From contig OZ241353.1 of NCBI GenBank assembly GCA_965200375.1, forward strand, positions 1,922,001 to 1,986,000: DNA of 64,000 bases, written 5' to 3'. The DNA is from VXYL01 sp965200375. Its GTDB lineage: Bacteria; Pseudomonadota; Gammaproteobacteria; Pseudomonadales; Azotimanducaceae. Position numbers and translations under genes: made by a program. Shown in pieces: positions 26,451 through 35,137 of the stretch (positions are counted from its first letter, which is position 1; every line of letters begins with the position of its first letter). A model generated the notes under the pieces. The model saw only the letters and a program-made list of their open reading frames with translations. It was not told the origin of the DNA and made no database searches.

Positions 26451-27482
26451 CTATTCCTGTGTTGAACCTACGCGGGGTAGTGGCACTGCCTTGCCGGCCG
26501 ACTTCCCGATCTCCAAAACGTTCACCGACGCGTCTTGTGTTGCGCCCCGTTCATCAACCAAGCCTGTCGGCACAGTGCCAAAGATGCTTTTCGTCGCTGC
26601 AATCAGTACGGCATCCCGAGTGGCTGGGTCGTCCGTGGCTTGTACGAACGCCTGAAACGTCTTGAGGCTGAGCGCTCGATGCCTGTTGATTGAACGTTGA
26701 TGCGTCAGAGCACGGTAGATTCGGCCGCACCAAATCGTTCCAGTGAATAGGGTGGCAATGACGGAGACCTTGGCTACAACATGGCGTAGCGTTGTTGCCC
26801 AACTGTTTGCGTCGCTTGGAAGCGAGGGCCAGTAGAACGAGATCAAGGCAGCGGTGGAGGTGAAGGCGGCGAGCGCGATCACTGCCCATAGCCACTTCTT
26901 GGACGCCGCAGCTAGTCTCTCCGCTTCTTGGTCAAACTCCTGCGTAAAAGTCGCCACGCCGGCACTTGCCGATGCTTCACGGGTCAGCTTCACGATATTG
27001 TCGACTTCCTCTTGGGTTCTCGAAGCGTAGGTGTTGGCTTCGTCAAGCTTTTCCTTCGCTTTCGCGAGCACTGTCTCGATTTGCTTGACGCTCTCTTCAA
27101 TGTCGCCTCGCTTGTAGGCAAGGTACGCGATCCACTGACTTGCAGACGTAAGAAGCCCCTCCACGGCACCTTTGAGATTTGACGCGATGCGGTCGCGATT
27201 GGCCGTGGCGTCACCTTCCAGATTGAACTCGTCGATCTGTTGGAGGTATGCAGAGACGTTCGGTATTTGGGCGGCAATGTCCCGCGCTGCTTGGTCAGCA
27301 AGGTGGGAAAGCGGCATGGTCGACAAGTCGCCAGCAATTGACCGCGCCACTTCGATATCTTGCGTGGCCACCTCGAATGTTATGGCTCCCCACTCCGGGC
27401 GTCGTACAAGCTCGGTGTCCTCGTAGCGAGTGATTGACTTGATCTGTTCTTCGAGCTCTTCAACGAGTTCAGCGGCAGCCAT
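26451..27482 (-). CDS. Coiled-coil membrane protein of unknown function
   Basis: This encodes 343 residues from the ATG at 27482. Residues 1-120 are soluble; residues about 125-200 predict coiled coil (SVKQIETVLAKAKEKLDEAN, then TQEEVDNIVKLTREAS). Two membrane segments follow (WLWAVIALAAFTSTAALISF and VVAKVSVIATLFTGTIW) and a short basic C-terminal tail with HRALSLKTFQAFVQATDD. The layout suggests an inner-membrane sensor or pore with a large cytoplasmic head. No catalytic motif is seen. Its GC content is lower than the DISARM genes. Function unknown. Confidence 0.65.
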   Translation of the reverse strand: MAAAELVEELEEQIKSITRYEDTELVRRPEWGAITFEVATQDIEVARSIAGDLSTMPLSHLADQAARDIAAQIPNVSAYLQQIDEFNLEGDATANRDRIASNLKGAVEGLLTSASQWIAYLAYKRGDIEESVKQIETVLAKAKEKLDEANTYASRTQEEVDNIVKLTREASASAGVATFTQEFDQEAERLAAASKKWLWAVIALAAFTSTAALISFYWPSLPSDANSWATTLRHVVAKVSVIATLFTGTIWCGRIYRALTHQRSINRHRALSLKTFQAFVQATDDPATRDAVLIAATKSIFGTVPTGLVDERGATQDASVNVLEIGKSAGKAVPLPRVGSTQE

Positions 27483-27529
27483 GTGTCCTCTTAAGCCGTG
27501 TGTGACAGTATTCCTAGGCGAAGCGGCCT

Positions 27530-28099
27530 CTATCCGTCGGCATCATCGTTGTATTGCGGATTCCTGCCTCCATGCCCTCTGCGATACCGTGCTAGGTTCT
27601 CCGCCTCCTTCGACTTCGCGCCCTCGTCCGTCATGCGACGGGAGGTCACTGCCAGCCGGTCGAAGTCCTTCCCTTCTGCCCTGTGCTCGCGCTCTCGCCG
27701 CTCTGGGTTGTTGGTTGTGCCTCGGTAGACCACGTCGCGACCTTTCTTGAGGTCGTAAGTGACGGTGTCACGTGTCTTCTTGATCATTTCATGTCTGCCC
27801 AACGTGGATGTAGGTCGAGGATGGGGGTGCCCAGTGGCTTTTTCAAGCCCTGATCGGCGGATGTGCGGAACGGCCACGAGGACGCTCCCTTCCGGTGGCG
27901 ACACATCTTCCACTGGGCTCGCCTCGACAACTCGTGCGCCATCGCGTTCAGTCTCCGTCACATAGTCTCGGAGGGCTTCTTCGGCGTGTACCAAGGCGTC
28001 GTCCATGGTCTCGCCCATGGCGACGATGCCCGGCAGGTCTGGGAAGGTCACACCGTAGGTGTCTGCTTCTCCGTCAACAAAGGCCGGGTATCGGGACAC
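27530..28099 (-). CDS. HicB-like antitoxin fused to a GIY-YIG-like domain
   Basis: This encodes 189 residues from a GTG at 28099, preceded by AAGGAGA and starting 3 bases after the hicA stop. Residues 1 to about 80 are the HicB fold (YGVTFPDLPGIVAMGETMDD, ALVHAEEALRDYV). After a Pro/Gly-rich linker (TGHPHPRPTSTLGRHEM) a second domain resembles GIY-YIG nucleases: VTYDLKKGRDVVYRGTTNNP, then ERREREHRAEGKDFDRLAV. The GIY tripeptide itself reads TYD and VYRG, so the second domain may be an RNA- or DNA-binding variant or a weak nuclease. HicB proteins normally end in a ribbon-helix-helix or helix-turn-helix, so here the DNA-binding part seems to have been replaced. Confidence 0.7.
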   Translation of the reverse strand: MSRYPAFVDGEADTYGVTFPDLPGIVAMGETMDDALVHAEEALRDYVTETERDGARVVEASPVEDVSPPEGSVLVAVPHIRRSGLEKATGHPHPRPTSTLGRHEMIKKTRDTVTYDLKKGRDVVYRGTTNNPERREREHRAEGKDFDRLAVTSRRMTDEGAKSKEAENLARYRRGHGGRNPQYNDDADG

Positions 28100-28102
28100 T
28101 GG

Positions 28103-28297
28103 CTATCTCCTTTTTTCCTCAGACCAGCCGGCCTTCTTCGCTACGGACCTCGCCACTGCGGGCGAGAGCCGCCGATGCCGAGGCAGCGTCAGGATGCCGG
28201 CGATGTCGGCATGCCGGTAGATGTCGTGGGCACTTCCGTGACGTGCCAAGAACCACCCTTCACGCCGCTGCTTGACCCGGGCCCTGCTGGTCTCCAC
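28103..28297 (-). CDS. hicA: HicA-like toxin (mRNA interferase)
   Basis: This is 64 residues from a GTG at 28297 (VETSRARVKQRREGWFL); an in-frame ATG at 28339 would add 14 residues. REGWFLARHGSAHDIYRHAD holds the dsRBD-like HicA core with the catalytic His in the position of the family's GSHH motif, and PRHRRLSPAVARSVAKKAGW is the usual C-terminus. HicA cleaves mRNA when free. It is the first gene of the pair with the HicB-GIY-YIG fusion, the canonical toxin-first order, with 3 bases between stop and next start. Confidence 0.75.
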   Translation of the reverse strand: METSRARVKQRREGWFLARHGSAHDIYRHADIAGILTLPRHRRLSPAVARSVAKKAGWSEEKRR

Positions 28298-28353
28298 GGG
28301 TGCAGATACTTGCACGTTCGAGGGGCCTGTGCAATCCAACCACAGCGCTTGGC

Positions 28354-28782
28354 TTAGATCGCCGGGCCGTACTTCTTACGCATCCGCTGTCGAATGGCCT
28401 CGTCGATCTGCTCGCAATCCAGTCTTCGGCCCGCCGCGTCCTGTGCCAGAGAGCCACATAACGGTGTCGGCGACTGCGCTGGCACCGCCGTGTAGCGCTG
28501 AACCTTGATCTCGTGCGCCTTGGCCCGCATCCGGGCAGTATCGTGCCATGCCTGCATGCGCATCAGCATGTCCATGCTCACGCCAAACGCCTTCTCGACG
28601 CGCAGCGCCATCTCCGGCGACAGCGCTGCCTTGGCATGGAGCAGGGCCGACAGCGTGGCGCGGCGCACTCCCAAGACCTCGGCGGCCTTCGTCACGCTCA
28701 GGCCAAGCTCCTCAATGATCTCGGTCCGGACGAAATCTCCCGGGTGCGAGGGCGTCATCTTCACTTTAACGCCACCAGTCAT
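28354..28782 (-). CDS. higA: HigA-like XRE antitoxin/regulator
   Basis: This encodes 142 residues from the second of two ATGs, placed 6 bases after GGAGG. SHPGDFVRTEIIEELGLSVT, KAAEVLGVRRATLSALLHAK and SPEMALRVEKAFGV are the HigA helix-turn-helix, ending near residue 98 with MRMQAWHDTARMRAKAHEI. About 45 extra residues follow, with a Cys-containing tail not typical of HigA. A higB toxin should precede it; the reading frames in 28783-29000 show no convincing RelE/HigB fold. It is therefore an orphan or a partner of a lost toxin, and may still act as a repressor. Confidence 0.72.
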   Translation of the reverse strand: MTGGVKVKMTPSHPGDFVRTEIIEELGLSVTKAAEVLGVRRATLSALLHAKAALSPEMALRVEKAFGVSMDMLMRMQAWHDTARMRAKAHEIKVQRYTAVPAQSPTPLCGSLAQDAAGRRLDCEQIDEAIRQRMRKKYGPAI

Positions 28783-28992
28783 GGTCATCCTCCAAATCCG
28801 CCCGCCAAGCCTGCCCGTGCGGCGACGTCATGTGCCAATGCCGCCCCTTGCGCGGGAGCGGCAATGGTACGCGGTCTGTGGCAGAGTCCACCGTGCGTTT
28901 GCCGGTCGTACCATCATCCGCAATGGGATCTTGACCCACCCGGCAACCCATCCTTGGCCGAGCTCCACGCGAAGGCCACACTGTGCCCACCA

Positions 28993-29150
28993 GACGTCCA
29001 TCAAGCGAAGGCCCAGCTCGCACGCCTGCTCGCCTTGGCGGAAGGCGGCGAAGGGGGCATCATCCTCGGCGTGGTGAACCTGTCGCCCGCCTCGTCGCCT
29101 ACAGTCCCAAGGGCAAGCGGCGCTTCGGCGATGGGCGCAGGATCATCGCG
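28993..29150 (+). pseudogene. Frameshifted Phd/YefM-type antitoxin remnant
   Basis: One frame reads VHQAKAQLARLLALAEGGEG, the start of a Phd/YefM antitoxin. About 10 codons later the continuation GEPVARLVAYSPKGKRRFGD is in another frame. Together they make a normal antitoxin interrupted by a frameshift near 29066-29081. No start codon with a ribosome-binding site precedes it. The matching toxin type is the PIN-domain VapC whose broken copy lies at 34558, so the pair may have been split by insertion of the intervening genes. Confidence 0.65.
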
Positions 29151-29347
29151 GTGACAGCATCCTTGAACCCTTGCCAGAGGCGGAAGTGGCGCTTTGGGAG
29201 GGGAGGGGCGAATGAGGTGCCGCTGGACACGCATCGCTCAAGCCGTGGTGCGCGCTTGGCGGTTCGTTCGGCACCAGCGTTGACCTTGGCGGGTGCCATC
29301 GTCACTATGTCGCGTAGCGAACAGGCAGGCGGCGCGGGTCAATCGGC

Positions 29348-30340
29348 ATGGCAAACGGCAAGCTGCTACGGCAGCTCCTACGTTCCGGCACGGACGGAGA
29401 CGTCGCCGCCTTTCGGGGCGTCGCCAAGGAGCTGATCGCGGAAGAGCGCCAGAAGCACCATCACCTGCTGGCGAACGACCTCGAGACCATCCTCTACGGG
29501 CGCTCCGAGCGGCCCGCATCCCCAGCCTTGCAGGTGTTCGCGGACGCCATCCCCGCAGATCGCGAGCGCAACTTGCCCCTCTGCGCTGTGCAGGAGCCAA
29601 CGCGCTGCCTGCACGACGTAGTGCTCTCGCCAACGAATTTGGCGTTGGTGAAGGACATACTTCACGAGCACAACCGCGACGAGGTTCTTCGCGCTCACGG
29701 GTTGCAGCCATGCGACCGCATTCTGCTCTGCGGGCCGCCGGGTTGCGGCAAGACGCTCACAGCCGAAGTGATCGCTCACGAACTGGGCAGGCCGCTGGTC
29801 ATCGTCCGCACGGACAGCGTCGTTTCGTCGTTTCTTGGCGAGACCGCCGCGAACCTTCGCAAGGTCTTCGACTTCGCGGCGGCCTCGCCCATGGTGGTGC
29901 TGTTCGACGAGTTCGACGCGCTCGGCAAAGAGCGCGAAGACGCGAGCGAGCACGGCGAGTTGCGTCGCGTAGTCAACGCCGTGTTGCAGATGTTGGACGC
30001 CTACCGTGGTCGCAGCCTGGTGGTCGCGGCCACCAACCATGAAGGCTTGCTGGACTCTGCCATCTGGCGGCGTTTCGAGGAAGTCCTTTACCTCAAGCCG
30101 CCTACGCTGGCACAGCTGTGCCAGTTGCTGAAGGTGAAGCTGCGCGGTGTTCGGAAGGACCTTGACCTCCGCGCCGTGGCGGAGAGCGGCCTCTTCAAAG
30201 GTTCCACCCACGCCGACGTGGAGCGCGTCATCCGGCGGGCGCTGAGGTCCATCCTGTTGGCCGGCCGCGAGTTGTGTTTGACCGTCGACGACTTGGACGC
30301 TGCCGCGAAACGAGAGAAGGCTCGCAAGGAGCGGCGTTAG
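29348..30340 (+). CDS. ietA: AAA ATPase of an IetAS-type defence pair
   Basis: This encodes 330 residues. It has a single AAA domain of the proteasome/FtsH-like kind: Walker A GPPGCGKT at residues 129-136, Walker B VVLFDEFDAL near 183-192, sensor ATNHEGLLDSA, and the arginine finger in IWRRFEE. The N-terminal 100 residues are helical and charged. The subtilase gene begins 16 bases downstream. The AAA ATPase plus subtilisin-like protease pair matches IetA/IetS, first described for plasmid stability and incompatibility in Agrobacterium and later counted among anti-phage systems. The ATPase probably controls or feeds the protease. Confidence 0.75.
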   Translation: MANGKLLRQLLRSGTDGDVAAFRGVAKELIAEERQKHHHLLANDLETILYGRSERPASPALQVFADAIPADRERNLPLCAVQEPTRCLHDVVLSPTNLALVKDILHEHNRDEVLRAHGLQPCDRILLCGPPGCGKTLTAEVIAHELGRPLVIVRTDSVVSSFLGETAANLRKVFDFAAASPMVVLFDEFDALGKEREDASEHGELRRVVNAVLQMLDAYRGRSLVVAATNHEGLLDSAIWRRFEEVLYLKPPTLAQLCQLLKVKLRGVRKDLDLRAVAESGLFKGSTHADVERVIRRALRSILLAGRELCLTVDDLDAAAKREKARKERR

Positions 30341-30356
30341 GTCGCTCGATCTGGTC

Positions 30357-32684
30357 ATGGCAGAAGCTGATAACAGCTACCCGCACTTGGAGTTGACACG
30401 AGAGGAGCCGATCACGGAGCGTCGTCCTCGTCCGTTTGGCGCAACTCGGCCTGAACCAGAGAACTTTCGCGCGCATGCAAGCTGGCTTCGAGGGAGGCTG
30501 CAAGATGTGCGATTGGCCTTGCGTGAAGAAGTGCCGGGATACGACGACAGGCGGCTCATCAAGATCACGCTCACGGAGAAGGTGCAGGCCGACGAAGTGG
30601 CCAACGCGGCAACGGGCATTGAGGTGGTCAGCCAAGAAGACGACGCGTTAGTGCTCGCCTTCGCCACGGACGCTCAACTCGATGAATTCGAGATGAGGCT
30701 TGCCACGCTTGCCGGAGGGGAAAGTGTGACATACCGGAGCCTCATGCACGCTCTCGAGGACCTGGATCGCTGGGGGCCGGAAGATCGGAAGGGCTGGGCG
30801 CTTCGTCAGAACGGCTTTCCAGACGAAGCGTCATTCCTGCTTGACGTTGAGCTCTTGCTTCTCGATAGAGATGCGGCTCGGGCTCGGCACAAGTTCGAGA
30901 ACTGGCTGGCGGACAACGAAGGAGAACAGCTAGACGCGGTGAGGAAGCCCTATCTCACGCTGTACCGCGTTCGATGCGATGGAAGTCTCGCGGAAGCCTT
31001 GCTGCAGTACCGGGATGTCCGCACCGTCGATCTGCCGCCGGATGTCAGCATGGACTTCTCGCTGGTGCAAGCGGATGTGGAGCAGTTCGGCGATGTGCCC
31101 GCGCCGCCAGACGATGCCCCGAGTGTTGTCGTCTTGGACACTGGCTTGGCGGCTGGACACCCGATGCTCGCACCAGCCGTTGGCGACGCCGAGACCTTCC
31201 TTCAAGGCACAACCGCGGCCGACGAGCACGGACACGGCACCATGGTCGCCGGGATCGCGTTGTACGACGACGTGGCGGCCTGCATTCAGGCGGAGAGCTT
31301 CGTTCCCTTGTTGAGGCTGTTCAGCGGTCGCGTTCTGGACGACCGCAACGAGGGCGATCCGCGGCTGATTCAGAATCAAGTCGAGGAGGCCGTAATCTAC
31401 TTCGCGGGTCAGTACGGTTGTCGCGTTTTCAATCTGGCGTACGGAGACCCCAACAAGCCTTTTCAAGGCCGCCGGTTGACGGGTTTGGCTGTCACCTTGG
31501 ATGCTCTGGCTAGGGAACACGATGTGCTGTTTGTGGTGCCAACCGGCAACTTGCGACATGACGACGTTGCACAGTGGCACTCGGCATACCCTCGTTATCT
31601 GCAACAAAAAGACAGCCCCTTAATCGACCCCGCACCCGCACTAAACGCCCTAACAGTTGGGAGCCTTGCCCGCTACGACCAGAGCCGACAGAGCGTCCGA
31701 CACCCGCGTGACCCCGCCTATCGGCCCGTTGCACGCTCCAACCAGCCTTCGCCGTTCACCCGCGCAGGCCCTTCTGTAGGCGGAGCGACAAAGCCGGACT
31801 TGGTGGACTATGGCGGCAACTACAGCACCGACGTTCGAAATCGGCACCTTGGCCAGCAAGGCTTGGGTGAACTCTCGACCTCCCGCGAGTTCGCCTCCGG
31901 TCGTCCATTCGCGGAGGACGTTGGGACGAGTTTCGCAGCGCCCCATGTCGCTCACGCCGCAGCAATGTTGATGAGGGAGTTTCCGGACGCGAGTTCGGAC
32001 CTGTGCCGGGCCCTTCTGGCGTGCCATGCCGAGATCCCCGACGCTTGTGCGGGCCTGTTTCCCGATGAGGTTGCGCTTCGCAATGTCGTCGGCTACGGGC
32101 TCGTCGACCGTTCGGCGCTGTGCCGCTCGCTGGATCGCTGCGTCACTCTTTGGGCCGAAGGCACGATCCAGAACCGCAGGCATCACTTCTACGAAGTGCC
32201 CATACCACAAGAGTTCTGGGAGGGAGGCCGGCGAGATCGGAAGCTGACGGTGGCTCTTGCTTACCGGCCGCCTGTACGCACTACGCGGATCGACTACCGG
32301 GCGATTGGCATCGAGTTCAGACTCGTGCCGGCGACATCGCTTGCGGAAGTGGCGGCCGCGTTCAATGCGGCTACGGATAGCGACATCCATCGAAGTATTT
32401 CCGAGCGCGCGTCGGGCCGCGACATCACGGCCCAAAAGCGCTCCCGGGGCACGCTGCAGGCATCGACTTGGACGTTCAAGCAGCCTTCGTCATCCATGCG
32501 GGCGACCTCGTGGTTTGTGGTAGTCACTCGCAACGACCCTGCCTGGGGCGCGAACGTCGCCGCTGAGCGCGAGACCTACGCGCTAACGGTGAGGCTCGCA
32601 GACCAGCTTGCGGAAGAACCGCGTCTCTACGCGAGCGTCGAAGTCCGCCTGCGCACGAGAGCCCGCGCTAGGGCAGAAATCTAG
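30357..32684 (+). CDS. ietS: Subtilisin-like (S8) protease of an IetAS-type defence pair
   Basis: This encodes 775 residues. The catalytic triad of family S8 is complete: Asp261 in VVLDTGLAAGHP, His293 in DEHGHGTMVAGIA and Ser525 in GTSFAAPHVAH. About 250 residues precede the protease domain and 230 follow it (FYEVPIPQEFWEGGRRDRKL and onward), which fits the long IetS-like proteases. There is no signal peptide, so it acts inside the cell. With the upstream AAA ATPase it probably degrades a host or phage protein when infection is sensed. The target is unknown. Confidence 0.78.
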   Translation: MAEADNSYPHLELTREEPITERRPRPFGATRPEPENFRAHASWLRGRLQDVRLALREEVPGYDDRRLIKITLTEKVQADEVANAATGIEVVSQEDDALVLAFATDAQLDEFEMRLATLAGGESVTYRSLMHALEDLDRWGPEDRKGWALRQNGFPDEASFLLDVELLLLDRDAARARHKFENWLADNEGEQLDAVRKPYLTLYRVRCDGSLAEALLQYRDVRTVDLPPDVSMDFSLVQADVEQFGDVPAPPDDAPSVVVLDTGLAAGHPMLAPAVGDAETFLQGTTAADEHGHGTMVAGIALYDDVAACIQAESFVPLLRLFSGRVLDDRNEGDPRLIQNQVEEAVIYFAGQYGCRVFNLAYGDPNKPFQGRRLTGLAVTLDALAREHDVLFVVPTGNLRHDDVAQWHSAYPRYLQQKDSPLIDPAPALNALTVGSLARYDQSRQSVRHPRDPAYRPVARSNQPSPFTRAGPSVGGATKPDLVDYGGNYSTDVRNRHLGQQGLGELSTSREFASGRPFAEDVGTSFAAPHVAHAAAMLMREFPDASSDLCRALLACHAEIPDACAGLFPDEVALRNVVGYGLVDRSALCRSLDRCVTLWAEGTIQNRRHHFYEVPIPQEFWEGGRRDRKLTVALAYRPPVRTTRIDYRAIGIEFRLVPATSLAEVAAAFNAATDSDIHRSISERASGRDITAQKRSRGTLQASTWTFKQPSSSMRATSWFVVVTRNDPAWGANVAAERETYALTVRLADQLAEEPRLYASVEVRLRTRARARAEI

Positions 32685-32762
32685 GCGAGGGACACATCAT
32701 GCCGTGATCTACCGGCAACGGCAGGAGATCAGTATTATTGGGCATGACGCAAGGAGGCGCGC

Positions 32763-33509
32763 ATGGCGGACAGGTCATTGATCGAGTGGACGGATGCCAC
32801 TTGGAATCCGGTCACGGGCTGCACGAAGATCACGCGAGGGTGCGACAACTGCTACGCGGAGCGGATCGCGGAGCGGTTTCGCGGCACGCCGGGGCATCCT
32901 TTCGAGCAGGGATTCGAGCTCACCCTGCGTCCCGAACGGTTGGGCCAGCCTCTCTCTTGGAAGAAGCCGCGGATGATCTTCGTCAACTCGATGAGCGACT
33001 TGTTCCACAAGCGCGTGCCACGAACCTTCATAGACCAGGTGTTCGACACGATGGAGTGTGCGAATTGGCACATTTTTCAGGTGCTTACCAAGCGCAGCTC
33101 GCTCATGCGCCACTATCTGCGCACCCGCTACGGCGAAGGTCTTGCGCCACGCCACATCTGGTGCGGGGTGTCTGTTGAGGACCAGCGTGGGTCGCCCAGA
33201 ATCAAGCACCTGCGGCGCAGCCAAGCGACCGTTCGATTCCTGTCGATAGAGCCGCTGCTGGGGCCGATGGGCCAGATCGACCTTGAAGACATCGCTTGGG
33301 TGATCGTCGGGGGAGAGAGCGGCCCGAAGGCGAGACCGATGGAGGAGGCGTGGGTGCTGGACATCCACAGGCAATGCGGAGAAGCCGCCGTGCCCTTCTT
33401 CTTCAAGCAGTGGGGCGGGCGGACGCCAAAGGCCGGGGGGCGGTTGCTGGATGGCCAAGAACACAATGCGATGCCAGCACACATGGAGCGGAAAGCAAGT
33501 GGCCGTTGA
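32763..33509 (+). CDS. Three-Cys-motif protein, phage Gp37/Gp68 family (DUF5131)
   Basis: This encodes 248 residues from the ATG at 32763, with AAGGAGG 5 bases upstream. The N-terminus SLIEWTDATWNPVTGCTKIT followed by RGCDNCYAERIA has the C-x6-C-x2-C cluster of the family, which resembles radical-SAM iron-sulfur proteins. IFVNSMSDLFHK, WIVGG-like VIVGGESGPKARPM and FFFKQWGG are conserved landmarks. The family is found in phages and defence islands and usually sits next to TcmP, the three-Cys-motif partner, as here. Its reaction is unknown. The last 11 bases overlap the tcmP start. Confidence 0.82.
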   Translation: MADRSLIEWTDATWNPVTGCTKITRGCDNCYAERIAERFRGTPGHPFEQGFELTLRPERLGQPLSWKKPRMIFVNSMSDLFHKRVPRTFIDQVFDTMECANWHIFQVLTKRSSLMRHYLRTRYGEGLAPRHIWCGVSVEDQRGSPRIKHLRRSQATVRFLSIEPLLGPMGQIDLEDIAWVIVGGESGPKARPMEEAWVLDIHRQCGEAAVPFFFKQWGGRTPKAGGRLLDGQEHNAMPAHMERKASGR

Positions 33510-34561
33510 GTTCAAGTGGCACGTCAACGAGCGTCCGCCAAAGATCGAGCCGCACAGCAAGGCGAAGCTCTCGGTCTTGCGAGGCTACCTGAGGGCCTAC
33601 TTCCATGCATGTCGGCGAGTTCGAGCAGTTGGCACCTGCGATCATCGAGAGCATCAAGCGCAGACAGCCTCGTGCCGGGCGTTCGATCTTCCTCTTGGAT
33701 CAATGCGGCTACTCGGATGTCAGCTTGCCGCTCATCAGGCGGATACTGTCCGAGTTGCCGGCGGCCGAGGTAATCCTTACCATAGCAATCGACACCCTAT
33801 TCAATCTCATGAACACAACGCCGCGCTACCTGCGGTCGGTCGCCCCGCTGTCCCTTGGCGAAGCTCAAATCAGAGCTTGGCTAGAGGAGCAGAACAACAG
33901 CGGTCGTGCGGTTGTGCAGCGGGCGTTTCGCCTGCACATGCGCGACGTGACGGGCGCGGGCTTCGACACGCCGTTCTTCATCAAGCCGGCCGATTCGAGG
34001 CGAGCCCTCTGGTTCGTGCATCTTTCGAGGCACCCGACCGCCAGGGACGTGATGATCCAGCGGCATTGGGCCGAGCGTAGTACGTTCGAGCACTATGGGC
34101 CCGCGGGACTGCGCATGATGGGCTGGGACGCGCTCAACGACGAACCAGACCTGTTCCACTTCGCCGGCGACGACCAAGCACGGTTGCACGCCGCTCTGCT
34201 TGAGAGCCTGCCGCCGGAAATCCATGCACTGGCTTCCGAGACACCCGTTTCGGTAGAGACGATGCGTTGCATGTTCGCGAACGAGACGGCAGCGCGGTTT
34301 CATGATCTCGACCAAGTGGTGATCGACCTGTTTCGCGGAAAGGAGGTCGATATCTTGGATGCGCGGGGACGCCGGCGCGGGTCTGGTCTCCAGCGCCTTC
34401 GCCACGACGACCGGATCGCCTTGCCGCACCAGCTGTCGCTGTGGACGCCGGGGAGCGAGCGGCGTTTCGGCGCCATGAAGGACCAGATCGCCATCGGTGA
34501 CGACATCCTCGATCCCCTTCCAAAGGAAGAGCTGGCGCACTGGGAAGGCAAAAACGAGTGA
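33499..34561 (+). pseudogene. tcmP: Internally deleted three-Cys-motif partner gene (tcmP)
   Basis: A GTG at 33499 begins VAVEFKWHVNERPPKIEP and KAKLSVLRGYLRAYF, the usual TcmP N-terminus. After about 36 codons the match jumps to another frame at 33605 (VGEFEQLAPAIIESIKRRQP, then IFLLDQCGYSDV), and the remaining 318 codons are a normal TcmP C-terminal half. The part of the family between these blocks, with the IDGFAGPG-like segment that looks like a cofactor loop, is missing. A deletion of some 70-100 codons plus a frame change best explains this. The downstream half stays open, so a truncated product could still be made from the ATG at 33605. Confidence 0.75.
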
Positions 34562-34877
34562 GGCTGCTGCTCGATACGCATGCCTTCTTTTGGTGGCTGG
34601 CGGGAAGCAGGCGGTTGTCCACCAATGCGCGTTCCGCCATTGCGAACGACGCCAACGACGTGCTGGTCAGCGCGGCCACCGCGTGGGAGATCGCCACCAA
34701 GCATCGCCTTGGGCAAGCTGCCCCAGGCCGGACTGGTGGCGCAAGACGTGCTGGTCAGCGTGCCACCGACAGGGCACCAAGCCAACATACGTCATTACCG
34801 ACTTACGTTAAGGTTGGCGTATGTCCCAGTGGGCTGCTGCCGGGCCAAACCGAAATCCGTTCGACCGCTTACGGTGT
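34558..34877 (+). pseudogene. vapC: Frameshifted VapC (PIN-domain) toxin
   Basis: From the GTG at 34558, overlapping the tcmP stop, the frame reads LLLDTHAFFWWLAGSRRLS and VLVSAATAWEIATKHRLG, a typical PIN toxin start with its first Asp and Glu. One extra G near 34710 then breaks the frame: the neighbouring frame continues GKLPQAGLVAQDVL, and the third frame later carries GPNRNPFDRL, the remnant of the C-terminal catalytic motif. Several indels have therefore killed the gene. The following 34878-35137 shows no gene. Confidence 0.78.
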
Positions 34878-35137
34878 GAACCGCCTGTGGTGATGCGATG
34901 GCGACCAAGCGCGGATGGTCAGAGCCGCTATCTGCCCGTTTTGGTCGTTGACGCCGGCTGCCTCCCTTGCCAACATCGCCTTCGTGGCAGGCCGCAGACC
35001 TCGCAGCTGTTCACGCGGGGTTGAAGGCAAGCCGCTCCGGACGAGACGGAGGGGCCACGCCTCCGGCCACAGGAGAAAACCAGCACCGCCGCTAGCGAGA
35101 GACCACGACTGGTGCCCAGTCCGGCGAGACGCAAGCC

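Noticed and set aside
28766..29023. Possible higB toxin upstream of higA
   Set aside because: The only frame (ending GQAWRADLEDDHDWWR) has a faint RelE-like tail but no N-terminal fold and no start signals.
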